This document shows positions 1-6,110 of a DNA stretch of 6,110 nt, piece by piece; within the stretch, counting starts at the first letter, position 1; the number at the start of each line of letters is the position of its first letter. The notes beneath the pieces were generated by a model. It was not told where the DNA came from. It ran no database searches and was given only the letters and a program-made list of their open reading frames with translations. The position numbers and the translations under genes are program-made. The stretch lies in assembly GCA_022567775.1 (NCBI GenBank), contig JADFGH010000148.1, forward strand, positions 1 through 6,110, given 5' to 3'. This stretch comes from Pseudomonadota bacterium. Lineage in GTDB: Bacteria > Pseudomonadota > Gammaproteobacteria > Steroidobacterales > Woeseiaceae.

Positions 1-1211
1 AAATTGTAGGTCAGGATCGGCACTGGCAGACCATACTGATCGCGCTCAGTCTCGTGAAATGTAATCCGATTCGATGCCTGCGGCGGGTCCTCTCCGCTCA
101 CCCAGGTGCCGGCAAGATTCGTGTAATTTTCCAGGTAGTCGGCAGCCGATTCGCCCCAGCCACCAACCGATTGAGCCATGCCAAGTGGATCACCGCTTGA
201 CGTTTCAATCAGGTAGCCGCCCACAAATCCGCGCTCGGGCTTGTGGTATTGCTCATCGAAAATAAGCCCTGACTGCCGCGTCCCACGATGGAAATTCACC
301 GCACCGGGCATGATCGCCGTCGTGGATTTGGTCATGTGCCGCATGTAGTTGCGGCCCAGGTGGCCTGACGAGTTGCCCAGTCCATCCGGAAACATGCTGG
401 AGGCCGAGTTATGCAGGAGACGGGTCGTCTCAACGACGTTGCCTGCGACACATATCGCCCGCGCTTTCTGTTCGTGCAGCACACCGTTCAAATCGGCGTA
501 AACGACGCCGGTCACTTTGCCGGACTCATCATGGTTGATTTTCACGACCATCGACTGCGTGCGTAACTCAAAGTGACCGGTCGCCTCGGCTTTCGGTATC
601 TCAGAATAGAGCGTCGACCATTTCGCACCGATGGCACATCCTGACCAACAGAAGCCGATTTGCCGGCAACCCGGGCGGCCATCTCTTGCAGCAGGATTGA
701 TTGCCGCCCGGGTGCTGGTGATTTCCTTGTACCCGATTTTCTTGCCGCCGGCCTTGAGCACCTTGAACTCGTTGGTCTCGGCAGACGGTGGTATGCCGTG
801 GGTGCCGGACACACCCATCCTGTCTTCGGCCATGTCGTAATACGGTGCGAGTTCGTCGAGCGTGATCGGCCAGTCGATCGCGGTCGTATCATCGAGCTTG
901 CCGTAGGTGGTCAATGGTTTGAATTCATGCTCCTGAAATCTCGGCGTTATCCCGGACCAGCGCACGGTCGTACCGCCCACAGTCTTGCAAAGCCAGGTGG
1001 GTGCGCCCAGTCGCTTGTCCAGCCAGCCCATCCTTTCGTTCATAATGCCCGGATTATTCACGATGTCGGAAAGCGCCAGCCACGATCCCGCTTCGAGGCA
1101 AACAACATCAATACCCTTCTGTGCAAGCTCATTGGAAACTGTGCCACCTCCGGCGCCGGAACCGATGACCACAACGACTGAGGAATCGCTCAATTCGTAG
1201 CCGGTCGCCAT
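1..1211 (-). CDS. GMC-family FAD-dependent oxidoreductase, catalytic subunit (3'-truncated by the window edge)
   Basis: The frame is open for 403 codons from ATG 1211 and runs off the window, so the C-terminal substrate-binding part with the family's catalytic His is not seen. Residues 12-41 form the FAD-binding Rossmann unit, with GSGAGGG at 17-23 and an acidic residue ending strand 2 (CLEAG, 38-42). GGTTVRWSG at 79-87 is the GMC flavin-contact motif, and GNVVETTRLL at 257-266 followed by PDGLGNSSGHLGRNYMRH (275-292) is the second conserved GMC block. Cys182, Cys188 and Cys192 lie in a GC-x5-C-x3-C arrangement followed by GAKWS, recalling the gluconate/fructose/FAD-glucose dehydrogenase branch, where cysteines at this place bind a 3Fe-4S cluster; that role here is inferred. 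There is no signal peptide of its own, so export would depend on the Tat-signal partner encoded just upstream. The start is supported by GGGGGA six bases upstream and the overlap with the preceding stop. The likely reaction is oxidation of a sugar, sugar acid or alcohol in the periplasm; the substrate is unknown. Confidence 0.92.
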   Translation of the reverse strand, partial: MATGYELSDSSVVVVIGSGAGGGTVSNELAQKGIDVVCLEAGSWLALSDIVNNPGIMNERMGWLDKRLGAPTWLCKTVGGTTVRWSGITPRFQEHEFKPLTTYGKLDDTTAIDWPITLDELAPYYDMAEDRMGVSGTHGIPPSAETNEFKVLKAGGKKIGYKEITSTRAAINPAARDGRPGCRQIGFCWSGCAIGAKWSTLYSEIPKAEATGHFELRTQSMVVKINHDESGKVTGVVYADLNGVLHEQKARAICVAGNVVETTRLLHNSASSMFPDGLGNSSGHLGRNYMRHMTKSTTAIMPGAVNFHRGTRQSGLIFDEQYHKPERGFVGGYLIETSSGDPLGMAQSVGGWGESAADYLENYTNLAGTWVSGEDPPQASNRITFHETERDQYGLPVPILTYN

Positions 1212-1726
1212 CACGTGTCCCCCGGCAGCCAGTCGATGTCATCAAAACCCCGATCGACGTAACCACCGTGTTCGACGGATGAGCCCGGATAACCGATGTG
1301 CTCCCAAACCTTCGGGTGGGTGTAGAAGCGGACTCTTACACTACCCAGGATTGCGCCAAAAAAGGCCTCATTCTCCACTGCTTGCATCGCGGCAATCTGG
1401 TCACCTGCACTGGCGGTAACCCAGTCGCCAGCTTGCGCGGTATTCAGCGCAGTCACCGCTACCTTCAGCGTGTCTGTCATCGACGCATCGTTCGCAACAT
1501 CCGACAAGATGCTATCGATGACTTCTGCGTAGACATCATCTGCAATGCCATCATGCGGAAACAGCAGCCGTGCCATTCGGGCAAGTTCACCCGCTTTCCC
1601 AGTGGACGATTGCGCCCATGCGGCACTGGCTCGAAGCAATGCGACACCCATGCCGGTTGATAGCAGTCCCGAATAAGTAATTGCAGCGATAAGAAATCTG
1701 CGCCGCGTGGCTTTCTGATCAATCAT
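1211..1726 (-). CDS. Tat-exported small subunit, gluconate 2-dehydrogenase subunit 3-like
   Basis: A protein of 171 residues. The N-terminus ATRRRFLIAA (6-15) is a twin-arginine motif followed by a hydrophobic stretch to about residue 35 and a probable signal peptidase site after AWA (residues 36-38, before QSS), so it should be exported folded by Tat. The mature part has ARMARLLFPHDG near its start and a C-terminal block FYTHPKVWEHIGYPG followed by Gly/Asp-rich residues, the pattern of the small subunit that accompanies GMC-type membrane dehydrogenases. The stop codon overlaps the ATG of the GMC gene by one base (TGATG), which indicates translational coupling and 1:1 partnership; the small subunit probably carries the catalytic subunit across the membrane. 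The frame stays open upstream to an ATG at 1834, but I chose 1726 because GGGGGAG sits about seven bases ahead of it and because this places the RR motif close to the N-terminus. Family assignment comes from motif recall, not a search. Confidence 0.87.
   Translation of the reverse strand: MIDQKATRRRFLIAAITYSGLLSTGMGVALLRASAAWAQSSTGKAGELARMARLLFPHDGIADDVYAEVIDSILSDVANDASMTDTLKVAVTALNTAQAGDWVTASAGDQIAAMQAVENEAFFGAILGSVRVRFYTHPKVWEHIGYPGSSVEHGGYVDRGFDDIDWLPGDT
1218..1223 (-). promoter_or_regulatory. Ribosome binding site of the GMC gene
   Basis: GGGGGA lies six bases before the ATG at 1211, inside the last codons of the upstream small-subunit gene. It fixes the GMC start and supports coupled translation across the one-base overlap. 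Confidence 0.6.
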
Positions 1727-1734
1727 TCTTGTTA

Positions 1735-1741
1735 CTCCCCC
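1735..1741 (-). promoter_or_regulatory. Ribosome binding site of the Tat small-subunit gene
   Basis: On the minus strand GGGGGAG is followed by TAACAAGA and then the ATG at 1726. This purine-rich site decides the start: the more upstream in-frame ATG at 1834 would bury the twin-arginine motif more than 40 residues in. The 110 bases between here and the stem-loop at 1841 should hold the operon promoter, but I could not identify convincing -35 and -10 boxes there. Confidence 0.6.
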
Positions 1742-1840
1742 GTTATTCTCGAGTTTGGAGTGTTCTTCCGGATAACAGTACAAAAATGTCCAGCTTGCGG
1801 CCGGAGCCAGACTCATCTGGATGCAAGAATTCAAGGATGC

Positions 1841-1869
1841 GCCCGGCTGGCGGATTTTGCCAGCCGGGC
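1841..1869 (-). terminator. Stem-loop after the lipoprotein gene, probable terminator
   Basis: GCCCGGCTGG (1841-1850) and CCAGCCGGGC (1860-1869) form a perfect 10-bp GC-rich stem with a 9-base loop. It begins 13 bases beyond the lipoprotein stop and lies between two genes on the same strand, the normal place for an intrinsic terminator. The tract after the stem on the minus strand (GCATCCTTGAATTC) has no run of T, so termination may be weak or the hairpin may act mainly as a 3' stabiliser. Confidence 0.5.
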
Positions 1870-1882
1870 AGGCTGATTTCTC

Positions 1883-2557
1883 TTAGTCGACTACTATGAG
1901 CTTGTAGGCGAAGCTGTCAGGCCCGGTGTTGTAGCCGTTAATCTCCACGTAGTAGGCCAATCCCGCAGTGAGATCCACGGTAAAGATCTGCCTGGCGACA
2001 GTGCCTATCGGCGTGCTCGCAATCGTCGTCTGAGACTGATCGTAAACAGCGATGTACACAGAATCGCCCTCGACCAGGTCGACACAGGTTTCTGCACAGA
2101 GATACACGGCAAATGTGTCGCTGCGGAGCGGCGTGAAGATGAAAAAGTCGGCGGGATCGTCATCCTGCTTCACGGTGCCGGTCATCTCGACGGCGGCCGA
2201 TGCATTTGACGGAGCCGACGGAAAATGGACGTTATTTGCATTGTCCAGTGTGCTGTTCGGTTCAAACTCTGCAAAGCGATTGATGAACAAAGCGCGGTTT
2301 CCGCTGCCGCCACCATCACCTGTTCCACCTGACCCCGAGTCACCGGTCCCGCCGGATCCGGTCGAGGGAGGTGGAGGTGGCGAAGGTAGTGGTGGCGGAG
2401 GCGGCGCCGAAGCCGTGCACGGCACCGGAATGAACAAAAACAGCAGACAAAGCTGCGTGCCCGAATCGTCGCCGCCGCCGCACGCGGCTAAAGAGGCGAA
2501 AATGGGCAGCAGTAGTGCCTGACATACCCTCCTGGCAATCCTGGAATTGAGTTTCAT
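1883..2557 (-). CDS. Secreted lipoprotein with Pro/Gly-rich linker and C-terminal PPC-like domain
   Basis: A protein of 224 residues from ATG 2557. The N-terminus has basic residues, a hydrophobic core and a lipobox SLAAC, with Cys26 as the lipidated residue; the following Gly-rich sequence has no Asp at +2, so outer-membrane sorting is expected. Residues 35-47 are strongly hydrophobic and flanked by Cys37 and Cys47. Next come a proline tract (about 52-64) and a Gly/Ser/Asp linker (66-86) built from repeated GTGD/SGG units. From about residue 96, EPNSTLDNANNV, then DDPADFFIFTP, alternating beta strands and a closing AYYVEINGY...YKLIVVD match the bacterial pre-peptidase C-terminal (PPC) pattern. 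Cys154 and Cys158 could form a disulfide. No catalytic domain is present, so a binding or surface role is likely, but the function is unknown. An ATG at 2572 is in frame but lacks a ribosome site; the one at 2557 has GGAG nine bases ahead. Confidence 0.85.
   Translation of the reverse strand: MKLNSRIARRVCQALLLPIFASLAACGGGDDSGTQLCLLFLFIPVPCTASAPPPPPLPSPPPPPSTGSGGTGDSGSGGTGDGGGSGNRALFINRFAEFEPNSTLDNANNVHFPSAPSNASAAVEMTGTVKQDDDPADFFIFTPLRSDTFAVYLCAETCVDLVEGDSVYIAVYDQSQTTIASTPIGTVARQIFTVDLTAGLAYYVEINGYNTGPDSFAYKLIVVD
2330..2415. repeat. Low-complexity GC-rich tract encoding the Pro/Gly linker
   Basis: This purine/pyrimidine-skewed stretch is made of repeated GGTGG, GGCGG and CACCGG-like units. 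It is the coding sequence of the poly-Pro and Gly/Ser/Asp linker of the lipoprotein, read on the minus strand. Such tracts change length easily by slippage, so the length may vary between strains. The Gly-rich reading frame on the plus strand is only its reflection. Confidence 0.7.
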
Positions 2558-2566
2558 CGGTACATT

Positions 2567-2570
2567 CTCC
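2567..2570 (-). promoter_or_regulatory. Ribosome binding site deciding the lipoprotein start
   Basis: GGAG is followed by AATGTACCG and ATG at 2557. The alternative in-frame ATG at 2572 itself overlaps this GGAG and is preceded only by an A-rich tract, so the downstream ATG is preferred. It also gives a signal peptide of normal length. Confidence 0.5.
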
Positions 2571-2702
2571 ATTTTTGCGGCGATCCACAGCGTCTCGCCC
2601 TGATGATCATTTTCATCGGCGGCGGCTGTAAGTAACTGAAAAAACAGTGATGATTACCTGATGGATAAATAGGGGATTGATGAAGTGGGCCAAATTCGGG
2701 TG

Positions 2703-2773
2703 CCGGTGTTGTCTTTCTTGCCTTATTGCCTAATCTTGTGGAGTCGGGCATAAGTCAAATAAGGCAACACCGG
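2703..2773. repeat. Nested inverted repeats in the divergent intergenic region
   Basis: CCGGTGTTG (2703-2711) is the exact reverse complement of CAACACCGG (2765-2773), and TTGCCTTATT (2718-2727) is the exact reverse complement of AATAAGGCAA (2758-2767). The two right arms overlap by three bases, so the left side looks like the same sequence with a short insertion between its halves. The arms flank the tentative promoter of the plus-strand gene. They could form an operator or a 5'-leader structure, or be the remnant of an element; a single copy does not decide. Confidence 0.75.
2726..2754 (+). promoter_or_regulatory. Possible sigma-70 promoter of the plus-strand gene
   Basis: TTGCCT (2726-2731) and CATAAG (2749-2754) are separated by 17 bases and each matches four of six consensus positions. 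Transcription would begin near 2761, about 25 bases before the ATG at 2787. The match is weak and was found by eye. The rest of the 229-base divergent region (2558-2786) shows no other gene; a promoter for the minus-strand lipoprotein must also lie here but is not clear. Confidence 0.28.
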
Positions 2774-2786
2774 AACTCGGTAGAGC

Positions 2787-3527
2787 ATGTCAGAAACTCA
2801 GTCAAAGAAGATTTCGTGGCCACGAATGGGGGTGGAGGCAATCATAATAATTGCGTCCATTCTTCTGGCACTTGGCGTGGACGAGTGGCGTGAGGACAGG
2901 CGAGATCGCATGCTTGAGCGCGAGTAGCTAGGCCGACTTCTCGACGATTTTGAAGCCAATATCACAGAGGCGAAGAAGCAACGCCGTGCTCATGCCCTGC
3001 AGGTTGCGAACGCCCGTGCCGTCTATCCACGGGTCCATCGTGGCGTTGAGTCGGCTTTGGAAGACGCAATCATCGTTACGGCATCGAATAACGCCAGACC
3101 TTCTGCCACTGCGAATTGGGTTGACGACACGTTTGAGGAACTCAAGAGCACCGGAAGACTCAACCTGATTCGCAGTACGGAAACTCGGCAAACTCTATTG
3201 GCCTATTACCGATTTCTCGAGACTCAGGACTGGGCATATGAACTGATGTCCACTGCGTATCGTGACGCAGTTCGAGCACGAATGGATCCTGATTTGCAAC
3301 TTCGGATCCGTTCGCAATGCACATCGCGAGAGGTTGGGTGCCGAGTCGATATGGATGACTATGACGTCGAGGAATACCTCGACTGGCTCACGGCAAACCA
3401 GGACCTGGCTGATGGTCTGCGCCGTGTCATTGTGCAGTGGACGCGTGCCGGGAATGACTACCTTCCGGCTGTCGAAGAACAATCGCTGCAATTAAAGCGG
3501 CTAATCGAGGATGAACTCGACAAATGA
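2787..3527 (+). pseudogene. Membrane-anchored protein gene interrupted by an in-frame TAG at codon 47
   Basis: From ATG 2787 the frame codes for 46 residues: a short polar N-terminus, a hydrophobic segment (about 15-31, GVEAIIIIASILLALGV) and a charged DEWREDRRDRMLERE, then TAG at 2925-2927. The same frame then stays open without any shift to the TGA at 3525-3527, for a total of 246 residues if the TAG is read as an amino acid. The downstream part begins LGRLLDDFEANITEAKKQR and contains ELKSTGRLNLI and a helical C-terminus, which together with the anchor fit a recurrent bacterial family of uncharacterised single-pass proteins whose anchor is followed by EYL..L..DL-type sequence. A Tyr codon (TAC or TAT) turned TAG by one change would restore that pattern. 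Cys178 and Cys185 are the only cysteines in the long part. No good ribosome site precedes ATG 2787, and none precedes the TTG at 3057 that could restart translation. Function unknown; nonsense pseudogene is the simplest reading. Confidence 0.75.
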
Positions 3528-3609
3528 GGAGCTTTTTCAGATATTTTTGTGGCTCTGAAGAACAAGAGGATTCCTGGTGTCGTTTTTCTGGCACCGAACT
3601 CAAACGCTA

Positions 3610-3670
3610 ATCGCCCGCTTAGGAAGGGATCCTACGATGAATTTGCAGGATCCCTTCCTAAGCGGGCGAT
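3610..3670. repeat. Perfect 24-bp inverted repeat between convergent genes
   Basis: The arms 3610-3633 and 3647-3670 are exact reverse complements over 24 bases, separated by a 13-base spacer. Each arm starts at its outer end with ATCGCCCGCTT or its complement and carries GGATCC near the loop. It begins 13 bases beyond the metH stop codon and about 80 bases beyond the end of the opposing plus-strand gene, so it may terminate transcription from both sides. After the stem on the minus strand the sequence is TTAGCGTTTGAG, only moderately T-rich. The stem is longer and more perfect than usual for an intrinsic terminator, so a REP- or MITE-like repeat is an alternative. The remainder of 3528-3683 has T-rich patches (3532-3547) and no gene. 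Confidence 0.9.
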
Positions 3671-3683
3671 GTTTCCGGAAAAG

Positions 3684-6110
3684 TCAGGCTGCGTCCGCTG
3701 CGGAGGGATCGTAGCCGAGGTTGGGTGCCAGCCACTTTTCTGCTTCGCCAAGAGACATGCCTTTGCGTTCGGCAAATGATTTGACCTGGTCGCGAGCAAT
3801 TTTGCCGACCGAGAAATACTTCGAATCAGGGTGCGAGAAATAGAAGCCGCTAACTGCCGCAGTGGGGAACATCGCATAGGAATCGGTCAGCCGGAGACCT
3901 ATAGCGGACTCGACCTTAAGCAATTGCCAAAGCTTGCCCTTCTCCGTGTGATCGGGACACGCTGGATAACCGGGCGCTGGCCGAATGCCTCGATACGCTT
4001 CGGCAATCAGGGCATCCTTCGTCAGTTTTTCATTCGCGTCATATGCCCAGAAGTCCTTGCGCACACGCTCATGAAGGTACTCGGCAAGCGCCTCGGCCAG
4101 GCGATCCGCCAATGCTTTCAATAGAATGCTGCTGTAGTCGTCGTGATCGGCTTCGAACCGTGCGATGTGCTCATCAATGCCGATTCCTGCGGTAACCGCA
4201 AAAGCGCCGATGAAATCATCTTTACCGCTGTCGTACGGCGCGACCAGGTCAGCCAGGCAATCATGCGATTGGCCTTCGGGTTTGCTGCGTTGCTGCCGAA
4301 GATGGCACAGACGCATCAATTCCTGTTGGCGATTCTCGTCTGCAAATATACGTATGTCATCGTGATCAACTGAATTTGCCGGGAAGAAACCAAGTACTGC
4401 CCTCGCCTGCAGCCATTGTTCGCTGATGATCTTTTCGAGCATAACAGAGGCATCAGTGAACAATGTTCGTGCGGCTTCGCCGACGACCCGGTCGCTTAAA
4501 ATATCCGGGTATTTGCCATGAAATTCCCAGGCATTAAAAAACGGCATCCAGTCGATGTAGTTCTTCAACGTCGCAAGACTGATGTCGTCCAGCACTTTTC
4601 GTCCAGTGAATGTCGGCGCCGGCGGCGTGTAGTCGCTCCATTCAATTTGCTTCTTGTTAGCTCGCGCCTGCGCCAGTGACAATTGCGGCGTCAGCCGCGA
4701 TTTGCCGGCATGCCGCTCGCGTCGTTTTGCATTGTCTTCGCGGGTTTTGCGAACGAGCTCGGAACGTGTCTCCGTTTGCACCAGTGCCTGCGCAACTCCG
4801 ACCGCGCGTGAGGCGTCTTTGACGTATATGACCGGCCCATCGTATTGCGGCTCGATCTTGACCGCCGTGTGTGCCGGCGAGGTTGTTGCACCGCCGATCA
4901 GAAGCGGCAAATCAAAATTCAGCCGTTTCATTTCGCCTGCGATGTGGACCATTTCCTCAAGCGACGGCGTGATCAGGCCTGACAGACCGACGATTTGTGC
5001 TTTTTCACGTTTGGCGGCCTCAAGAATCTTTTCGCAGGAGACCATAACGCCGAGATCGATAACTTCGAAGTTGTTGCACTGAAGCACGACGCCGACGATT
5101 TTCTTGCCAATATCATGGACATCACCCTTGACTGTCGCCATCACGATCTTGCCATTTGTCTCGATCGCACCGCCCTTCTCTTGTTCGATGAACGGCAACA
5201 GGTGGCCGACGGCCTTCTTCATGACGCGCGCGGACTTGACGACCTGTGGCAGAAACATCTTGCCCTCACCAAACAGATCTCCAACAACGTTCATTCCGGC
5301 CATCAGCGGACCTTCGATAACGGCTAGCGGTCGCGTTGCTTTTTGCCGCGCTTCTTCGGTGTCATCGACAACGAATTCATCGATACCGCTCACCAACGCA
5401 TGCTCGAGGCGCTTGTCGACCGGTTCCTCGCGCCAGCTCATATCCCTGGCATTTCTCTTCCCCCCGCTGGACTGGCCTGCGAAATCCCCGGCGACTTCGA
5501 GCAAGCGCTCGGTCGCGTCATTTCGCCGATTGAGTACTACGTCTTCAACCGCGTCGCGCAGATTTCTCGGTAAGTCCTGGTATATCGCAAGCTGACCGGC
5601 GTTGACGATACCCATATCCATGCCGGCCTTAATGGCGTGATACAGGAATACGGAATGAATGGCCTCGCGCACGAGGTTGTTGCCACGGAACGAGAACGAA
5701 ACGTTGCTAACGCCGCCGCTAACCAATACATGCGGCAATGCCTCCTTAATTCGCCGGGTCGCTTCTATGAAATCCAAACCGTAGCGATTGTGTTCTTCGA
5801 TACCTGTCGCAACGGCAAAAATGTTGGGATCGAAAATAATATCTGCAGGATCAAAGCCGACGGTCTCGGTCAGGATTTTGTACGACCGCTTGCAAATCTC
5901 GACCTTACGATCAACGTTGTCAGCCTGGCCCTTTTCATCAAACGCCATCACGATGACGGCGGCGCCGTAGTCCCGAACGAGTCGCGCCTGCTTGATGAAT
6001 TGTTTTTCACCTTCCTTGAGACTGATCGAATTGACGACGCCCTTGCCTTGCACGCATTGCAATCCGGCCTCGATGACCGACCATTTCGAGGAGTCGATCA
6101 TGATTGGGCC
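3684..6110 (-). CDS. metH: Cobalamin-dependent methionine synthase (5'-truncated by the window edge)
   Basis: The visible 808 residues are the C-terminal two thirds of a roughly 1,230-residue enzyme that transfers a methyl group from methyltetrahydrofolate through cobalamin to homocysteine in the cytoplasm, giving methionine. The homocysteine-binding N-terminal domain and the start codon are outside the window. Numbering from the ATG at 6101: residues 1-200 are the end of the pterin domain ([46 protein letters not shown]). About 225-310 is the helical cap ([33 protein letters not shown]). About 315-445 is the B12-binding domain with GDVHDIGKK (326-334), where His329 is the lower cobalt ligand, then GLSGLITPS (372-380) and GGATTS (403-408). 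About 480-805 is the AdoMet-dependent reactivation domain with [15 protein letters not shown] (707-721) and WLAPNLGYD near the end. All key residues in view are intact. It is separate from its neighbours: the gene to its left converges on it. Confidence 0.98.
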   Translation of the reverse strand, partial: GPIMIDSSKWSVIEAGLQCVQGKGVVNSISLKEGEKQFIKQARLVRDYGAAVIVMAFDEKGQADNVDRKVEICKRSYKILTETVGFDPADIIFDPNIFAVATGIEEHNRYGLDFIEATRRIKEALPHVLVSGGVSNVSFSFRGNNLVREAIHSVFLYHAIKAGMDMGIVNAGQLAIYQDLPRNLRDAVEDVVLNRRNDATERLLEVAGDFAGQSSGGKRNARDMSWREEPVDKRLEHALVSGIDEFVVDDTEEARQKATRPLAVIEGPLMAGMNVVGDLFGEGKMFLPQVVKSARVMKKAVGHLLPFIEQEKGGAIETNGKIVMATVKGDVHDIGKKIVGVVLQCNNFEVIDLGVMVSCEKILEAAKREKAQIVGLSGLITPSLEEMVHIAGEMKRLNFDLPLLIGGATTSPAHTAVKIEPQYDGPVIYVKDASRAVGVAQALVQTETRSELVRKTREDNAKRRERHAGKSRLTPQLSLAQARANKKQIEWSDYTPPAPTFTGRKVLDDISLATLKNYIDWMPFFNAWEFHGKYPDILSDRVVGEAARTLFTDASVMLEKIISEQWLQARAVLGFFPANSVDHDDIRIFADENRQQELMRLCHLRQQRSKPEGQSHDCLADLVAPYDSGKDDFIGAFAVTAGIGIDEHIARFEADHDDYSSILLKALADRLAEALAEYLHERVRKDFWAYDANEKLTKDALIAEAYRGIRPAPGYPACPDHTEKGKLWQLLKVESAIGLRLTDSYAMFPTAAVSGFYFSHPDSKYFSVGKIARDQVKSFAERKGMSLGEAEKWLAPNLGYDPSAADAA

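Noticed and set aside
669..713. Perfect 11-bp GC-rich inverted repeat (669-679 and 703-713) with a 23-base spacer
   Set aside because: It lies inside the GMC coding region, where both arms are ordinary codons for conserved-looking residues. The long loop and GC-rich composition make chance likely.
542..892. Minus-strand 116-codon open frame overlapping the GMC gene
   Set aside because: It is out of frame with the GMC sequence, is rich in Arg, Ser and Pro and shows no recognisable motif. The GMC frame there carries conserved family motifs.
660..1181. Plus-strand 173-codon open frame opposite the GMC gene
   Set aside because: It is an antisense reflection of a GC-rich coding region with no family resemblance and no ribosome site.
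2052..2522. Plus-strand 156-codon Gly-rich open frame opposite the lipoprotein
   Set aside because: Its Gly-rich part is the complement of the Pro/Gly linker, while the minus-strand frame has a lipobox signal peptide and a PPC-like domain.
2630..2660. Short A-rich dyad (GTAACTG, A-run, CAGTGATGATTAC) as a possible hairpin or terminator
   Set aside because: Only four contiguous pairs form next to the loop before mismatches, and it lies upstream of both divergent genes, where a terminator is not expected.
3057..3527. Independent 156-residue gene starting at TTG 3057
   Set aside because: No Shine-Dalgarno sequence precedes the TTG, and the same frame is open upstream to the TAG and beyond it into a membrane anchor, so this is better seen as the C-terminal part of one interrupted gene.
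3549..3779. Plus-strand 76-codon open frame crossing the palindrome into metH
   Set aside because: It reads through a perfect inverted repeat and then antisense to the metH 3' end, with no ribosome site or recognisable domain.
4654..5082. Plus-strand 142-codon open frame opposite metH
   Set aside because: It is fully contained within the highly conserved metH B12 and linker coding region and is its antisense shadow.

Overview
The window reads as chromosomal DNA of a free-living Gammaproteobacterium. The methionine synthase follows the enterobacterial MetH pattern closely along its whole visible length. It sits beside a Tat-exported GMC oxidoreductase pair and a PPC-type lipoprotein, a combination common in environmental and marine members of the class. 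The genus cannot be fixed from the sequence. There is no mobile element, CRISPR array, tRNA or rRNA.

Layout. (1) Positions 1-1726, minus strand: a two-gene operon. A small Tat-signal protein resembling gluconate 2-dehydrogenase subunit 3 is followed, with a one-base stop/start overlap, by a GMC-family FAD oxidoreductase whose C-terminus runs off the left edge. Together they look like the small and catalytic subunits of a periplasmic membrane-associated dehydrogenase; a cytochrome c subunit, if present, would lie outside the window. (2) 1841-1869: a perfect 10-bp stem-loop separating this operon from the next gene. (3) 1883-2557, minus strand: an outer-membrane-type lipoprotein with a Pro/Gly-rich linker and a C-terminal PPC-like beta domain. 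(4) 2558-2786: a divergent intergenic region with a tentative promoter bracketed by inverted repeats. (5) 2787-3527, plus strand: a gene for a single-pass membrane-anchored protein that is interrupted by an in-frame TAG at codon 47. The same frame continues open for another 199 codons, so this is either a recent nonsense pseudogene, a sequencing error or a readthrough gene. (6) 3610-3670: a perfect 24-bp inverted repeat between convergent genes. (7) 3684-6110, minus strand: the C-terminal two thirds of cobalamin-dependent methionine synthase MetH, truncated at the right edge.

The genes do not form one pathway. MetH is a housekeeping enzyme of methionine and folate metabolism; the dehydrogenase pair and the lipoprotein act in the cell envelope. 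No clear undescribed multi-gene system is visible. The items most worth checking are the amber-interrupted gene, the long perfect palindrome downstream of metH, and the unknown substrate and possible Fe-S cluster of the GMC dehydrogenase.
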